Part shown: one piece after another, positions 37,639-47,855 of the stretch
Numbering within the stretch: the stretch's first letter is position 1
Layout of the letters: every line of letters starts with the position of its first letter
Assembly: GCF_002632465.1 (NCBI RefSeq)
Contig: NZ_NIBS01000004.1
Span: 1 to 64,000 of the forward strand
Source: Xenorhabdus budapestensis
GTDB lineage: Bacteria > Pseudomonadota > Gammaproteobacteria > Enterobacterales > Enterobacteriaceae
Length of the DNA stretch: 64,000 nucleotides
Direction: 5' to 3'
Position numbers and translations under genes: made by a program
Notes under the pieces: model-generated
The model's input: only the letters and a program-made list of their open reading frames with translations
Told to the model about the DNA's origin: nothing
The model's database searches: none

Positions 37639-39644
37639 AGTGCAATGCTCACATCCAGCCCAACATTCAAGCCCTTACTCATCATACTGAGCGTATGGCC
37701 TTTCGGGAAACTAGAAACACGGTACTTTTTATTGCCCAGGTTTTCGCCATAAAGCTTAATATTGACACCATGGGTCATCTCTAAACTTAATGAAGCGTCA
37801 TAGAGAGTATATGCACCTTGTTCAAGGGTATTTGCTTCATCAAAGTAGCTTTTTGAATAATGGCGGGCACCAGCATTGACATAGAGATTTCCTGGTAAGA
37901 ATGTCTGTTTAATCAGATAGTCGATACCTGCATTAAGCATGACATTTGGTGCATAAGGCAGACGTTTGCCGTTGTAACTTACGCCAGTTGTTGTATCGGT
38001 TGCATAAGTGAAATTTGATTTACCAACGTTAGCGCCAAGAGAAAATCTGAGCCCCTGCATTGGTTTAATCTGGCTACTCAGTTCAATACCTTTACTTTCT
38101 GCTTTTCCGGCATTGCGAATGGATTGCATGGCAATAGGTCCAACATAGATCTGTTTGTCTTTTGAATAGATGTAATAAATCGCGCTGTTTAATGTCACGG
38201 TATCATCAAAGAATGCGCTATTCCAGCCGAATTCATAATTGTCTGAAGTTTCGGTATCGTAAGGCTTTCTATCCTCAGCAGAGGAAATAATGTTATTGAA
38301 TCCGCCGGGTTTATAACCTTTAGTGGCAGAAATATAGAAACGGGTATTAGGCGTGAATTGCCAGCCCAAAGCCGCTTTAGGTGTAAACTCATTGTTGGAA
38401 ACTTGATTTTCAAAAGCGTTGATCGTCTTTATGCCAGAACGGCCTGCATAGGCTATCTGTGATTTTTCATGTGACAAACGTCCGCCAAGAGTCAGATCCC
38501 ATTGAGAAGCGAGTGGTAATTTAACCTCACCAAACAGTGCCAGGGATTTTGTCTTAATTGTGTTCAGGGAATCACTATAGTAACCAGGATAAGCACCAAC
38601 CAGATGTTTACTATTTTCATTTGAGAACCAACCGCCGAGAACACTGGTGATTCCATTTGAGTAGTTAGAATTTAAACGCAGTTCTTGGGTTGTGGCGTGG
38701 TGCTTCTCTTTCCATTGACCCCCGATGAAATTACGGAAAATATCGCGATCCTGATAGGAAGTGACACTGGTTAATGCACTGTTGCCGAAATCATATTCAG
38801 CCTTCAGTGCATAACTGTTGACTCGCCGTTTTAAATCAGGAATAGGGCCATCGTACTCTTTCCGACGGAATTGCTCGTCGGTTAAATAAAGCTCTTCATG
38901 TGAGTTGAGATCCTCGTGAGCAAAGCTAAGTTCAGCATTGAAAGGTGAATCATCTGGCGCAAATGTCAGTTGGCCTTTACCTAACCAAGTTTTACTGGAG
39001 TCAATACTTTTACGATTTGGTGCATCAATTTGCCCAGGTTCTTTTACCCAACGTAGGCTCGTACTGCCATAAAGAATGCCTTCTATAAGAGGCGTTGATC
39101 CGCTGAAGGAACCGCCTTGTTTCAATTTAGAATAATTACCAGACAGGTTAAGCCAGGGACCTTCTTTGGGGGAACGGGTAACAATATTGATAACTCCCGC
39201 TTGGGCGTTCCTGCCGTATAAAGTGCCTTGAGGGCCACGTAATAATTCTACGCGTTCTACATTAATTAATTCTTGTGTTAGGAATTGATGATCCTGAGGA
39301 ACACCATCAACATAAATTCGAACGGAAGGTGAATAATAGTCAGGTGAACTGATACCGCGGATTGTGGTTGCCGAATAGGTTCGGTTACCGCGAGAGCGAA
39401 TTTGTAAACCGGGGAAGGCACGTTCAAGATCCTGCACTTGGGTAATTCCCGCTTGCTCAAGTTCTTCGCCAGTTTTAACCAAAATGCTGCCATTAATTTT
39501 ATTTAATGCTTCCTTCTGTTTGTTAGCCGTCACGATCAAAACATCTTCTTTCGCTTCAGATGTATGTTCCGCCCAGACTACGGGTGTAATTAAGCAACAT
39601 AAGACAGACGCATTAGCATATTTTTTTTTCATATAAGTACTCAT
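37635..39644 (-). CDS. TonB-dependent siderophore receptor (FyuA/FrpA-like)
   Basis: A 669-residue outer-membrane receptor (FyuA is about 673). The signal peptide runs to about Ala25 (VVWA), then the TonB box EDVLIVTA, a plug domain (LRGPQGTLYGRNAQAGVINIVTRSP) and a beta-barrel ending in an aromatic-poor VGLDVSIAL strand. It should import the ferric form of the siderophore made by this locus. It is the first gene of the long minus-strand operon and lies next to a Fur-box-like site. An AAAGGG ribosome site precedes the ATG at 39644; a second Met is four codons in. Confidence 0.94.
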   Translation of the reverse strand: MSTYMKKKYANASVLCCLITPVVWAEHTSEAKEDVLIVTANKQKEALNKINGSILVKTGEELEQAGITQVQDLERAFPGLQIRSRGNRTYSATTIRGISSPDYYSPSVRIYVDGVPQDHQFLTQELINVERVELLRGPQGTLYGRNAQAGVINIVTRSPKEGPWLNLSGNYSKLKQGGSFSGSTPLIEGILYGSTSLRWVKEPGQIDAPNRKSIDSSKTWLGKGQLTFAPDDSPFNAELSFAHEDLNSHEELYLTDEQFRRKEYDGPIPDLKRRVNSYALKAEYDFGNSALTSVTSYQDRDIFRNFIGGQWKEKHHATTQELRLNSNYSNGITSVLGGWFSNENSKHLVGAYPGYYSDSLNTIKTKSLALFGEVKLPLASQWDLTLGGRLSHEKSQIAYAGRSGIKTINAFENQVSNNEFTPKAALGWQFTPNTRFYISATKGYKPGGFNNIISSAEDRKPYDTETSDNYEFGWNSAFFDDTVTLNSAIYYIYSKDKQIYVGPIAMQSIRNAGKAESKGIELSSQIKPMQGLRFSLGANVGKSNFTYATDTTTGVSYNGKRLPYAPNVMLNAGIDYLIKQTFLPGNLYVNAGARHYSKSYFDEANTLEQGAYTLYDASLSLEMTHGVNIKLYGENLGNKKYRVSSFPKGHTLSMMSKGLNVGLDVSIAL

Positions 39645-39704
39645 TATGCCCTTTCAAATCATGTTTTACAAAAATCAGGTATGGTAAAACGAAGAAAACT
39701 TATC

Positions 39705-39760
39705 AGGGAGGCTAACAGGAATAGAGAAATAGGGCTAACGGGATAGGGACAAAAGTAACG
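39705..39760. promoter_or_regulatory. Phased repeats, candidate AraC-type operators
   Basis: Two direct repeats of the pattern GG-GCTAAC-GG-ATAG-GA lie with GCTAAC at 39711-39716 and 39734-39739, 23 bases apart. A third weaker copy (GTAAC) is at 39755-39759, 20 bases further on. The spacing of about two helical turns suits binding by an AraC-family protein such as the adjacent YbtA-like regulator. They lie between the Fur-like site and the receptor gene. Confidence 0.45.
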
Positions 39761-39774
39761 CGATACGTACTATT

Positions 39775-39793
39775 GATAATAATTATCATTAAT
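39775..39793. promoter_or_regulatory. Fur box of the siderophore locus
   Basis: GATAATAATTATCATTAAT matches 15 of 19 positions of the classical Fur consensus. It lies in the divergent intergenic region between the receptor operon and the regulator gene, so iron-bound Fur could repress both directions. A TTGATA (39773-39778) and TAAATT (39796-39801) pair at 17-base spacing is a possible promoter toward the regulator. Confidence 0.75.
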
Positions 39794-39930
39794 GATAAAT
39801 TGCGTGATATTTACATTATGTATATATATATAAAATAAAAGCATAATGAATCTAGCACGAACAATATACTGTTTTTATTGTGGAAATAGCTTTTTAAATG
39901 GAATCTGATGCTAATTTTACAGAGGATCTC

Positions 39931-40911
39931 ATGAAGACGATTTATAGCGAGAAATTGTGCATTTTCACTGCTGGTCATTGCAATTACATACGTCCACAGG
40001 TGGTGGAAAATAATATAAATCCCCCGTTACTTACTGAGGAATTATCTGACGGAATTCATATAAACCGTATTCGTCTCGATCTTAACAAAGATTTAACAGA
40101 ATATTGTGAAGGGCCACCAACGGTATCAATTGCTTTTGTTCTAAGTGGGAAAGGAAAAATGGCGATTGAAAACGGCGATATTTTAGATATTAATCCGGGA
40201 ACAATGATATTTTTCTATTCCCCTAAAAAAACACGAGGTATGAATTTTTTTGGTAGTGGAAAATGGCATATTCTTGATATTCGTTTTTCTCTGAACGAAA
40301 TTGAAGCTCAGGAATTGCCATCTTTTACCAAATTAGCGACTAGTTTTGAAAAAAATGTTAGTTACAGTAATGTATTAATGATGGCTGGTCCTATTCATCC
40401 GCCATTTATGCAGATAGTTAATCAAATAGAAGAATGTCAATTAAATGGTAATGTCCGCAAGATTTATTTAAAGGCAAAAGCATTAGAAATTCTCGCGTGT
40501 GTGACGGCTCAAGTTTATGATTGCCAATATAATGCGATTAACGGCTTACAGCGTCGAGCTGTTTACAATGCAATAAAAATAATTAATAACGACTATCATT
40601 ACCCTTGGACAATAAAATCATTATCAAGAGCAGTAGGTTTGAATGAGCGGAAATTAAAAGAGGGATTCCGTGCGGTTGTTTTTCGTACCTTCCATCAATA
40701 TCTGGAAAATGTTCGTATGATCACGGCAGAAGATTTATTGAAAAAAGGGATGAGTGTTATTGAAGTTGCTACAGCAGTAGGTTATTCCAGTCCAAGCCAT
40801 TTTTCTAAACGTTTTCGGCAACATTATCTGATCAATCCGAAAGCATGGCAGGCGAAATATGCTGTGAATCATACAATAATGACAGAATATATTGCAGTAG
40901 GAGGTCAATAG
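39931..40911 (+). CDS. AraC-family regulator (YbtA-like)
   Basis: The ATG at 39931 (MKTIYSEK) follows an AGAGG site by five bases and gives 326 residues; an in-frame ATG at 39898 has no such site. The N-terminal part is a cupin-like sensing domain, and the C-terminal 100 residues hold two helix-turn-helix motifs (IKSLSRAVGLNERKLKEGF and VIEVATAVGYSSPSHFSKRF). In Yersinia, YbtA with its siderophore as signal activates the transport and biosynthetic genes and represses itself. The divergent position here supports the same role. Confidence 0.92.
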   Translation: MKTIYSEKLCIFTAGHCNYIRPQVVENNINPPLLTEELSDGIHINRIRLDLNKDLTEYCEGPPTVSIAFVLSGKGKMAIENGDILDINPGTMIFFYSPKKTRGMNFFGSGKWHILDIRFSLNEIEAQELPSFTKLATSFEKNVSYSNVLMMAGPIHPPFMQIVNQIEECQLNGNVRKIYLKAKALEILACVTAQVYDCQYNAINGLQRRAVYNAIKIINNDYHYPWTIKSLSRAVGLNERKLKEGFRAVVFRTFHQYLENVRMITAEDLLKKGMSVIEVATAVGYSSPSHFSKRFRQHYLINPKAWQAKYAVNHTIMTEYIAVGGQ

Positions 40912-41139
40912 CAGGTTTGATTGTGACAACAATTTGTTGATTGATATTATAGTATTCTTATTTGGTAACTATTTGAGTTCAAGAAAACAAGTCCTTTTTT
41001 AAAAGTGTGAAATCTCTGAATTCGACAGACAGATCATTTTTAAGCTCTCACTTTTTCGACAAAACTCTAATACCAATGAAATTTGGACTGAAATTCGTGA
41101 CCATAGTACAACCGGAATAATCTAATTATCAGGAAAGAA

Positions 41140-41179
41140 GAGATAAGTTCAGAGATAATACTCTCTCTTAACTTATCTC
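41140..41179. terminator. Hairpin downstream of fabI
   Basis: GAGATAAGTT (41140-41149) and AACTTATCTC (41170-41179) form a perfect 10-bp stem with a 20-base loop, 23 bases beyond the fabI stop. It lies between convergent ends of the regulator gene and fabI, so it may serve both. U-tracts are weak. Confidence 0.5.
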
Positions 41180-41202
41180 ATTATATCAAAAATTTACCGA
41201 AA

Positions 41203-41991
41203 TTATTTCAATTCCAGTTCATTCATAGCAGCGATGCTGAATCCGCCATCAACATGCAGGATCTCACCAGTAATACCGCCAGCCAGGTTAGAGCACAGGA
41301 ATGCAGCAGCATTACCTACATCTTCTGTGGTAACGGTACGACGGATAGGTGTGACAGATTCACAGTGTGCCAGCATCTTGCGGAAGTCCTTGATACCAGA
41401 TGCGGCCAGAGTGCGGATTGGGCCTGCGGAAATACCATTAACACGAATACCTTCAGCGCCCATCGCATTTGCCATGTAACGTACGTTTGCTTCCAGAGAC
41501 GCTTTTGCTAACCCCATAACGTTGTAGTTAGGGATTGCGCGCTCTGCACCTAAATAGCTTAAGGTAAGCAGGGCAGAGTCAGGATTCAACATGCTGCGAC
41601 AGGCTTTTGCCAACGCAACAAAGCTGTATGCACTGATATCATGTGCAATTTTGAAGCCTTCGCGATTGACGGCATTGACATAATCGCCGTCAAGTTGTTC
41701 AGCAGGTGCATAGCCGATAGAGTGAACAAAACCGTCGAATTTCGGCCATACTTTACCTAGTTCAGCGAACAATGTGTCGATACTTTCATCTTTAGCCACG
41801 TCGCATGGCAGAACGATGTTCGAATTCAGTGATGCAGCGAATTCTTCGACACGAGGTTTCAATTTGTCATTTTGGTAGGTAAAAGCCAGTTCAGCACCTT
41901 GATCGTGCATTGCCTTAGCAATTCCATAGGCAATAGACAGTTTACTGGCGACGCCAGTGATTAGAATGCGCTTGCCGGTCATGAAACCCAT
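41203..41991 (-). CDS. fabI: Enoyl-ACP reductase (NADH), FabI
   Basis: Reduces the enoyl-ACP double bond in the last step of each fatty-acid elongation cycle. The 262 residues match E. coli FabI. Visible are [22 protein letters not shown] (the NADH-binding start typical of FabI, not of other SDRs), [11 protein letters not shown], and the catalytic Tyr-x6-Tyr/Lys set in [26 protein letters not shown] ribosome site precedes the ATG. The position directly beside the sap operon is the usual enterobacterial layout. Confidence 0.97.
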   Translation of the reverse strand: MGFMTGKRILITGVASKLSIAYGIAKAMHDQGAELAFTYQNDKLKPRVEEFAASLNSNIVLPCDVAKDESIDTLFAELGKVWPKFDGFVHSIGYAPAEQLDGDYVNAVNREGFKIAHDISAYSFVALAKACRSMLNPDSALLTLSYLGAERAIPNYNVMGLAKASLEANVRYMANAMGAEGIRVNGISAGPIRTLAASGIKDFRKMLAHCESVTPIRRTVTTEDVGNAAAFLCSNLAGGITGEILHVDGGFSIAAMNELELK

Positions 41992-42109
41992 AGCAGTTCC
42001 TTATTGTTCTTAATGATCAAAATACCAAAGTTAATATTGTGGAATAATAATATACTCACTATAACTAGGGTATCATTGTTAATAAACGGGTATGATTCTA
42101 CCACGCTGG

Positions 42110-42132
42110 AAAAAAATGTGGTGAGTTTCCAC
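42110..42132 (-). terminator. Terminator after sapF
   Basis: On the minus strand GTGG pairs with CCAC around a short loop and is followed by ATTTTTTT, 24 bases beyond the sapF stop. The stem is short but the U-tract is good. Confidence 0.5.
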
Positions 42133-42155
42133 TGCTGTTCCGATCAGTGATAAAA

Positions 42156-42965
42156 TCAAGTGATATCCTGTCTCCATGCTTCGGCGGACAGAGGTTCGCC
42201 AAAATGGCTGGCTATCATCTTGCGTGTAATATCATGTAATGGAGACGCCAGCACTTCGGCAGTATTACCGCGCTCTACGACTTCCCCCTGATGCATGACT
42301 AACACCTGATCACTGATGTGTTTCATCATACCGAGGTGTTGGGTGACATATATGTAGGCAATACCATGTTTCTCCTGTAATTCCAGCATCAGATTAATAA
42401 TCTGGGAACGCATAGACATATCAAGAGAAGCTAATGCTTCATCAGCAACAATAATTTGTGGTTGTAATATTAGTGCTCGTGCCAGTGCCACACGTTGCTT
42501 CTGACCTGAAGCCAGCATGTGTGGGTAATAATTGGCATGATCGGGCAACAGCCCGACTTGGCGTAATGTCTGATTGATGCGTTTTTCCCGTTCAGAAGGA
42601 GAGAGTTTCGTATTCAGGATTAAAGGCATATCCAGAATTTGACCAATCCGTTGACGAGGATTTAATGACGTACTGGGATCTTGAAAAATCATGCGGATGA
42701 GCTGGCTACGATAACTATAATCCCCGTAAACCAGTTTATGGTTGTTGATCAATATCTCACCTGCTGTAGGTTCGATAACCCCTGACAGCATTCTGGCCAG
42801 TGTAGATTTGCCTGAGCCATTTTCTCCGATGATCGCCAGTGTTTTGCTGGGTTGCAAAGTAAAACTTACGGGTTTCACGGCATTAAGATGATGGCGGCGG
42901 AAAAATCCGGCACGATAACGGAACGTTTTCGTCAGGTTTTTAACTTCCAATAATGTCTTGACCAC
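42156..42965 (-). CDS. sapF: Peptide ABC transporter ATPase SapF
   Basis: A cytoplasmic ATP-binding subunit of 269 residues for the SapABCDF transporter, which takes up cationic peptides and contributes to antimicrobial-peptide resistance; it is related to the Opp/Dpp F-type ATPases. Walker A is GENGSGKST, the signature LASGQKQR and Walker B IIVADEALASLD. It begins one base after sapD ends and is the last gene of the operon. Confidence 0.95.
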   Translation of the reverse strand: MVKTLLEVKNLTKTFRYRAGFFRRHHLNAVKPVSFTLQPSKTLAIIGENGSGKSTLARMLSGVIEPTAGEILINNHKLVYGDYSYRSQLIRMIFQDPSTSLNPRQRIGQILDMPLILNTKLSPSEREKRINQTLRQVGLLPDHANYYPHMLASGQKQRVALARALILQPQIIVADEALASLDMSMRSQIINLMLELQEKHGIAYIYVTQHLGMMKHISDQVLVMHQGEVVERGNTAEVLASPLHDITRKMIASHFGEPLSAEAWRQDIT

Positions 42966-43958
42966 TTATTGTTCCTCCATGTTCAAGGGGAAGTGACAAG
43001 CAAAGGTATGACTTTTGACCCCCCGCAATCGTGGCGTTTCAATACAGGTCTTCTGGGCATAAGAGCAACGAGGCCCCAGCCGGCACCCAATCGGCAAATG
43101 TTCCAATGATGGAATCACACCGGGTAGGGTGTTCAGGCGACTTTTATGGGGTAGTGGGCTATCGAAGTCAGGAATTGAACGAATCAATGCCTGTGTATAA
43201 GGATGACGAGGAGTTACCAGCAGCTCATCAGGTGTAGCACTTTCCACCGTTTGACCACAATATAACACGTTGATGCGCTTTACTAATTTACTCATTATTT
43301 GCAAATCATGGCTAATTAACAAAATCGTCATGTTGTTGTTTTGATTCAGACTCGATAGCAAACGGAATATTTGGGCCTGCGTTGTTGGCTCCATTGCATT
43401 GGTCGGTTCATCGGCAATCAGCAATCTTGGCTGATTGGCAAGCGCAATGGCAATCATCACTTTTTGACACTCTCCATCAGTTAACTCATAGGGATAAGAG
43501 TTCATAATGTCATGGTGATCTTTGATGCCCACCCGATGGAGCAATTCAATAGCACGGCGTTTTTTCCAGTTAAATCGTTGCCACCAACGACCTTTAAACG
43601 TCCAGCCGGGAATAGATTGAATAAGTTGTTTACCAATACTCTCCGATGGATCGAGGCATGATTGGGGTTCTTGAAATATCATTGAAATATTGTGACCAAT
43701 GATTTTACGGCGCTGTTTTGGTGTCAGGCGTAATAAATCAATATCATTGAAGCGGAAACGATCTGCGGTAACTGTAAGGTTATCTTTTGTGACACCACAA
43801 ATAGCCTTGGCGATCAGGCTTTTACCAGAACCTGATTCACCGGCCAGTCCGAGTATTTCACCTTCTGTTAACGAAATACTCATCCTGTCAACGGCTTTGA
43901 CAGGGCCTTCTGCCGTCATGAATTCAATTGTAAGATTACGGATATCGAGTAACGGCAT
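42966..43958 (-). CDS. sapD: Peptide ABC transporter ATPase SapD
   Basis: The second ATPase of the Sap transporter, 330 residues. Walker A is GESGSGKS, Walker [13 protein letters not shown], and the signature is degenerate (LTDGECQK), as in other SapD proteins. The C-terminal oligopeptide-transporter region has [14 protein letters not shown], a cysteine-containing segment of D-type ATPases. In E. coli SapD also supports TrkG/TrkH potassium uptake. The start overlaps the sapC stop by one base (TAATG). Confidence 0.95.
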   Translation of the reverse strand: MPLLDIRNLTIEFMTAEGPVKAVDRMSISLTEGEILGLAGESGSGKSLIAKAICGVTKDNLTVTADRFRFNDIDLLRLTPKQRRKIIGHNISMIFQEPQSCLDPSESIGKQLIQSIPGWTFKGRWWQRFNWKKRRAIELLHRVGIKDHHDIMNSYPYELTDGECQKVMIAIALANQPRLLIADEPTNAMEPTTQAQIFRLLSSLNQNNNMTILLISHDLQIMSKLVKRINVLYCGQTVESATPDELLVTPRHPYTQALIRSIPDFDSPLPHKSRLNTLPGVIPSLEHLPIGCRLGPRCSYAQKTCIETPRLRGVKSHTFACHFPLNMEEQ

Positions 43959-44845
43959 TATTCGACTCCTGCATTAATAGCACGGTGCAGGCCATCACCA
44001 AGTAAGTTAACCAGCAGGACGCTGAGCATAATCGCCACACCGGGTAACATCACTGTCCAGGGGGCAGTGTAGATTAATTCCAGTGATCCACCGAGCATAG
44101 CTCCCCATTCAGGTAATGGCAATTGTGCGCCAAGATTGAGAAAACCTAAAGCTGCAATATCAAGGATGGCAATAGAGAAAGTACGTGTTAATTCACTGAC
44201 TATCACAGCAGTAATATTCGGAAAAACGGCATAACGTAAAATATGATAATTTGAAGCGCCATCCAAACGGGCAGAAATGATATATTCTTTATCCAACTCG
44301 TCATGCACAGCGGTGTAAATGGTCCGCACGATCCTTGGTAATAAGGCCAGCCAGATAGCAATCATCGCATGTTGCAGGCTGGCTCCCACAAAAGCAACTA
44401 CAATGATGGTCAATAGCAGTGAGGGAATAGAAAGTAAGGTGTCAAGAATGTGGTTCAGAATTGCAGACTTCAACCCATGTGTTATCCCAGCAAGGCTGCC
44501 GATAAATAATCCGACAATGGCTGCTGCCGTAGTCACAACCAATGCCGCACCAAAAGTAGAAGAAGTGCCAATCAATAATCGACTGAAAATATCCCGCCCA
44601 AGATCATCTGTGCCAAGAAAAAAGGCAACATTACCGTAATGTGACCACGAAGGGGGCATTAACTGGTCGATAAATTGCTGATCAAGCTGATATGGAGCAA
44701 TATAGCTACCGAAAAGACTTAAGACAATTAAAATCAGTACGCCATAGAAACCCGTCATTGCCAGTGCGTCAGCATAGAAAAAACGCCAGATAACTTTTAG
44801 GGGTGAAGGCGTTTTCTTTTCACGGTAAAAATTATCTAAGGGCAT
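43958..44845 (-). CDS. sapC: Peptide ABC transporter permease SapC
   Basis: A 295-residue inner-membrane permease of the DppC/OppC type with about six membrane helices. The EAA loop that contacts the ATPase is near [22 protein letters not shown]. The N-terminus is cytoplasmic ([20 protein letters not shown]). It overlaps sapB by 14 bases and sapD by one. Confidence 0.95.
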   Translation of the reverse strand: MPLDNFYREKKTPSPLKVIWRFFYADALAMTGFYGVLILIVLSLFGSYIAPYQLDQQFIDQLMPPSWSHYGNVAFFLGTDDLGRDIFSRLLIGTSSTFGAALVVTTAAAIVGLFIGSLAGITHGLKSAILNHILDTLLSIPSLLLTIIVVAFVGASLQHAMIAIWLALLPRIVRTIYTAVHDELDKEYIISARLDGASNYHILRYAVFPNITAVIVSELTRTFSIAILDIAALGFLNLGAQLPLPEWGAMLGGSLELIYTAPWTVMLPGVAIMLSVLLVNLLGDGLHRAINAGVE

Positions 44846-45797
44846 ACCATTCCTTATGTTTTAAGGGATTAGCCATCGCGCCAATAATATTTGTCAGCAC
44901 GTTAACTGAAATAACTAAAGTTCCTATTATCATCACCCCCGCAGAGATAGTCGAATAATCCTGCTGACGAATGGCACTGATGAGCCAACGTCCTAATCCA
45001 GGCCAATTGAAGACTTGTTCTGTGACCATGGCTAATGTGAGCATGGTTGAGAATTGTAATCCCAGCTTGGGGATAATGGGAGGCAGGGCATTATGCAGTA
45101 AATGACGACGGATAATCGTCAGTCTTGATAAGCCACGAATGGAAGCAGATCTTATATAGTTGGATGCTGAAACCTCTTCCGCACTATTACGCATCAAGCG
45201 AATAACATCAGTCATCGGAGCAACTGACAGTGTGATAACAGGTAAGATCATGTGCAGGATGACATTCATGATCATTTCATTACGATGAGGGCTTTTTGAT
45301 AACCAGGCATCAATTAGTGCTGAACCTGTTACGGGTTCCATCCGGTACAGCAAGTCAATCCTTCCTGATATTGGTAACCAACCTAAATGTAGTGAAAATA
45401 AGAGAGTGAGTAGTAAAGCCAGCCAGAACACTGGAATAGAAAAACCAAACAGTGCAAGCGTGCTGATAATTTTATCTGCCTTTTTATTCCGCCATACACC
45501 AGCAATAATCCCTAAAGGGATACCAATTAATAACGCCAGAGTGAATGAAAGCAGGCAAAGTTCAAGAGTTGCCGGAAATACATCATACAGTTGTTCAACA
45601 ATTCTCTCACCATTAATGCTGGAAATGCCAAAATCCCACTGTAGCAGGCCGTGAAAATAGAACAGATAGGCATCAATCAGTGATGCACCGCTCAAAGGTC
45701 CGTGAGGCGTAAAATACACCAGACTAAAGCTGATTAATGAGAGAAAAAATAACGTCACAACCAGCAATAGCAAACGACGCAGAATATAAATAATCAT
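44832..45797 (-). CDS. sapB: Peptide ABC transporter permease SapB
   Basis: A 321-residue inner-membrane permease of the DppB/OppB type: [19 protein letters not shown] first helix, GIPLGIIAG, and an EAA-type loop near [21 protein letters not shown]. It pairs with SapC to form the channel. The start overlaps the sapA stop by four bases (ATGA). Confidence 0.95.
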   Translation of the reverse strand: MIIYILRRLLLLVVTLFFLSLISFSLVYFTPHGPLSGASLIDAYLFYFHGLLQWDFGISSINGERIVEQLYDVFPATLELCLLSFTLALLIGIPLGIIAGVWRNKKADKIISTLALFGFSIPVFWLALLLTLLFSLHLGWLPISGRIDLLYRMEPVTGSALIDAWLSKSPHRNEMIMNVILHMILPVITLSVAPMTDVIRLMRNSAEEVSASNYIRSASIRGLSRLTIIRRHLLHNALPPIIPKLGLQFSTMLTLAMVTEQVFNWPGLGRWLISAIRQQDYSTISAGVMIIGTLVISVNVLTNIIGAMANPLKHKEWYALR

Positions 45798-47533
45798 TTG
45801 CTTCCCTTTTCGTTTTTAGCCGGCGTAAGTTCAGTAGATATATAGTGTTCCTGCTCTCGGTAAACACCGGCAAAGGAGCTATTGCCAAAAGGACTCAGAA
45901 CTAATCCTTTAATATCATAGCGAAATATCTGTGATCTCATTGGATAGGCTAATGGTAATACAGGTAATTGTTGGGCAAGGATTTGCTGTGCAATATGATA
46001 ACTTTTGATACGTGACGCGAGTTGTTGATCTAACAGTGCCTGGTGGATTGCATTATCAAAAGTCGGATCACACCAGCGGCTCAAATTTGTTTGAGATGCG
46101 ATAGCTGCACAACTAAAAAGCGGGCGGAAAAAACTATCGGGATCGTTACTGTCAGTAGACCAACCCGCTAACGTCATATCATGGGTTTTGTCCATTAATT
46201 GGTTTTCCTGAAAACGGCCTTCAACAGAGCGGATAGACATGTTAATACCGACATGTGCCAGATCTGCTTGAATCAACTCCGCCATTTTCAAAGGACTTGG
46301 GTTATAGGGTTGTGAAGTGGTTGGCACCCATAATGTCAGCTCCAGTCCAGTTAAACCCAATTTATGCAGGATCTTGCGGGCTTTTGCCGGATTATATTCG
46401 GTGATTTCAGCCCGATTATCATAAGCCCATGATGCTCTTGGTAAAATAGATGCCGCGGTTTCAGCCGTACCATAATAGATAGTTCGCATCAATCTTTGGT
46501 TATTAATGGCATATGCAATGGCCTGACGCACTTCCAGTTTATCTAATGGCGGTTTACTGGTATTGAATGCAAGATAGGCAATATTCATCCCTGAACGTAA
46601 GGTCAGGCGCAAGTTTGGATCATTATGGAGTAAGCTCCATTGGTTAGCCGTTGGGTAGGCCAATACGTCACATTCACCAGTGAGTAATTTGGATATCCTG
46701 CCTGTACCACCCGCTCCAGTATCTACAACGAATTGTTCCATCAATGGCTTACCTTTCCAATAATTATCATGCCGGACAAGACGGATATATTGCCCCATCT
46801 GATAATCTTCCAGCATGAATGGCCCTGTCCCGACGGGCTGCCAGTCAATTTGTTCCTCTCTGTTTGTGCTATACAGTTTCTGCCCATATTCCGCAGATAA
46901 TATAGGAGAATAATGAGTGGCTAAATGCCAGAGAAAAGAAGCATCAGGGGCGTTCAGGCGGAACTCGACAGTATATGTATCTATTTTTCGGATATCCTGA
47001 ACGGAATCACCAAACTGTAAACTATCAAAATAGGGGTAATGCCCACCGTTGATATAATGATAATAGTGCGTTTTGTCGAATAAACGGCGGAAGCTGAAGA
47101 TAACATCATCAGCATTCATCATACGGGTCGGAGTAAACCAGGCAGTTGACTGAAAAGCAACATTATGACGCAGGTAAAAACGGTATGTTGCTCCGTTATC
47201 CCTTACTTCCCAGCGAGAAGCTAATTCTGGCATTAAACGATAAGTCAGAGGATCTACTCCCAGCAGGCGATCATAAATCTGGGCGGCCAGAGTATCTACG
47301 GTCAGGCCGCTAATAGCCATTTGGGGGTTAAAGGTATTCAGGTTACCGTTGACGCAATAAATAAAACCATTCCGCCGCAGGGCTGCCGGAACATAGGATA
47401 TACCTTCTGATATATGTCCATGAGCCACTTTGGCAGTAGCTTTAGTCGTTTCTGGAATTGCTATCTCAGCAGCCGGAGTGGATGCTGAAAACAATAATAT
47501 GATCCAGTAAATCAAATAGCGCATATGAAACAT
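45794..47533 (-). CDS. sapA: Periplasmic peptide-binding protein SapA
   Basis: A 579-residue family-5 solute-binding protein that captures peptides, including antimicrobial ones, in the periplasm and hands them to SapBC. A signal peptide ends near ASTPAAE (about residue 22). The conserved family-5 region is visible as [21 protein letters not shown] and later [20 protein letters not shown]. It is the first gene of sapABCDF. A second Met at codon 4 is an alternative start. Confidence 0.94.
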   Translation of the reverse strand: MFHMRYLIYWIILLFSASTPAAEIAIPETTKATAKVAHGHISEGISYVPAALRRNGFIYCVNGNLNTFNPQMAISGLTVDTLAAQIYDRLLGVDPLTYRLMPELASRWEVRDNGATYRFYLRHNVAFQSTAWFTPTRMMNADDVIFSFRRLFDKTHYYHYINGGHYPYFDSLQFGDSVQDIRKIDTYTVEFRLNAPDASFLWHLATHYSPILSAEYGQKLYSTNREEQIDWQPVGTGPFMLEDYQMGQYIRLVRHDNYWKGKPLMEQFVVDTGAGGTGRISKLLTGECDVLAYPTANQWSLLHNDPNLRLTLRSGMNIAYLAFNTSKPPLDKLEVRQAIAYAINNQRLMRTIYYGTAETAASILPRASWAYDNRAEITEYNPAKARKILHKLGLTGLELTLWVPTTSQPYNPSPLKMAELIQADLAHVGINMSIRSVEGRFQENQLMDKTHDMTLAGWSTDSNDPDSFFRPLFSCAAIASQTNLSRWCDPTFDNAIHQALLDQQLASRIKSYHIAQQILAQQLPVLPLAYPMRSQIFRYDIKGLVLSPFGNSSFAGVYREQEHYISTELTPAKNEKGSK

Positions 47534-47653
47534 CAGATCAGTTATGGGAAAAAGTCTGGCTATTGTAGCTTAACTAACCCTTCTTGCTCAAAAACAATGG
47601 GTAGATCACGATAGTGAGAAAAATTCTCAATAAAATACTTTACAATCACTATT

Positions 47654-47672
47654 GATAAGCATTATCATTCTC
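47654..47672 (+). promoter_or_regulatory. Fur box over the ryhB promoter
   Basis: GATAAGCATTATCATTCTC matches the 19-bp Fur consensus at 15 positions. It overlaps a TATCAT -10 element (47663-47668) with TTTACA about 18 bases upstream, so Fur would block ryhB transcription when iron is plentiful. Confidence 0.85.
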
Positions 47673-47675
47673 ATC

Positions 47676-47789
47676 GTGCTGTTGAGATGTATTTCATGAC
47701 CCCAGTCTGTTGTCTCAACAAGCATGACATTGCTCACATTGCTTCCAGTATTTTTATTATTAGCCAGCTCGGGTGCTGGCTATTTTTTT
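47676..47789 (+). ncRNA. ryhB: Small RNA RyhB
   Basis: The iron-starvation small RNA that works with Hfq to repress iron-using proteins. Positions 47726-47750 carry the invariant RyhB core (GACATTGCTCACATTGC then TTCCAGTA). They are followed by AGCCAGC-TCGGGT-GCTGGCT (47762-47781), a Rho-independent terminator with a seven-base T-run at 47783-47789. A 5' hairpin is formed by GTTGAGA (47681-47687) and TCTCAAC (47713-47719). The start is inferred from the -10 element. The gene lies on the plus strand between sapA and pspF, both on the minus strand, and is about 115 nt long, somewhat longer than the 90 nt E. coli RNA. Confidence 0.95.
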
Positions 47790-47855
47790 ATCTGCACAAC
47801 CTTCTGCATTTTTTCTTTTATAGCCCAAAACTAACCCATAAATAGCCGATAATTT

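Noticed and set aside
9837-40911. Calling the locus a standard yersiniabactin cluster
   Set aside because: Module count, loss of the PKS methyltransferase and the ligase-synthase fusion do not match yersiniabactin, although gene families do.
47762-47789. Hairpin with T-run as terminator of sapA or pspF
   Set aside because: The T-run is on the plus strand, opposite to both genes. It belongs to the ryhB gene.
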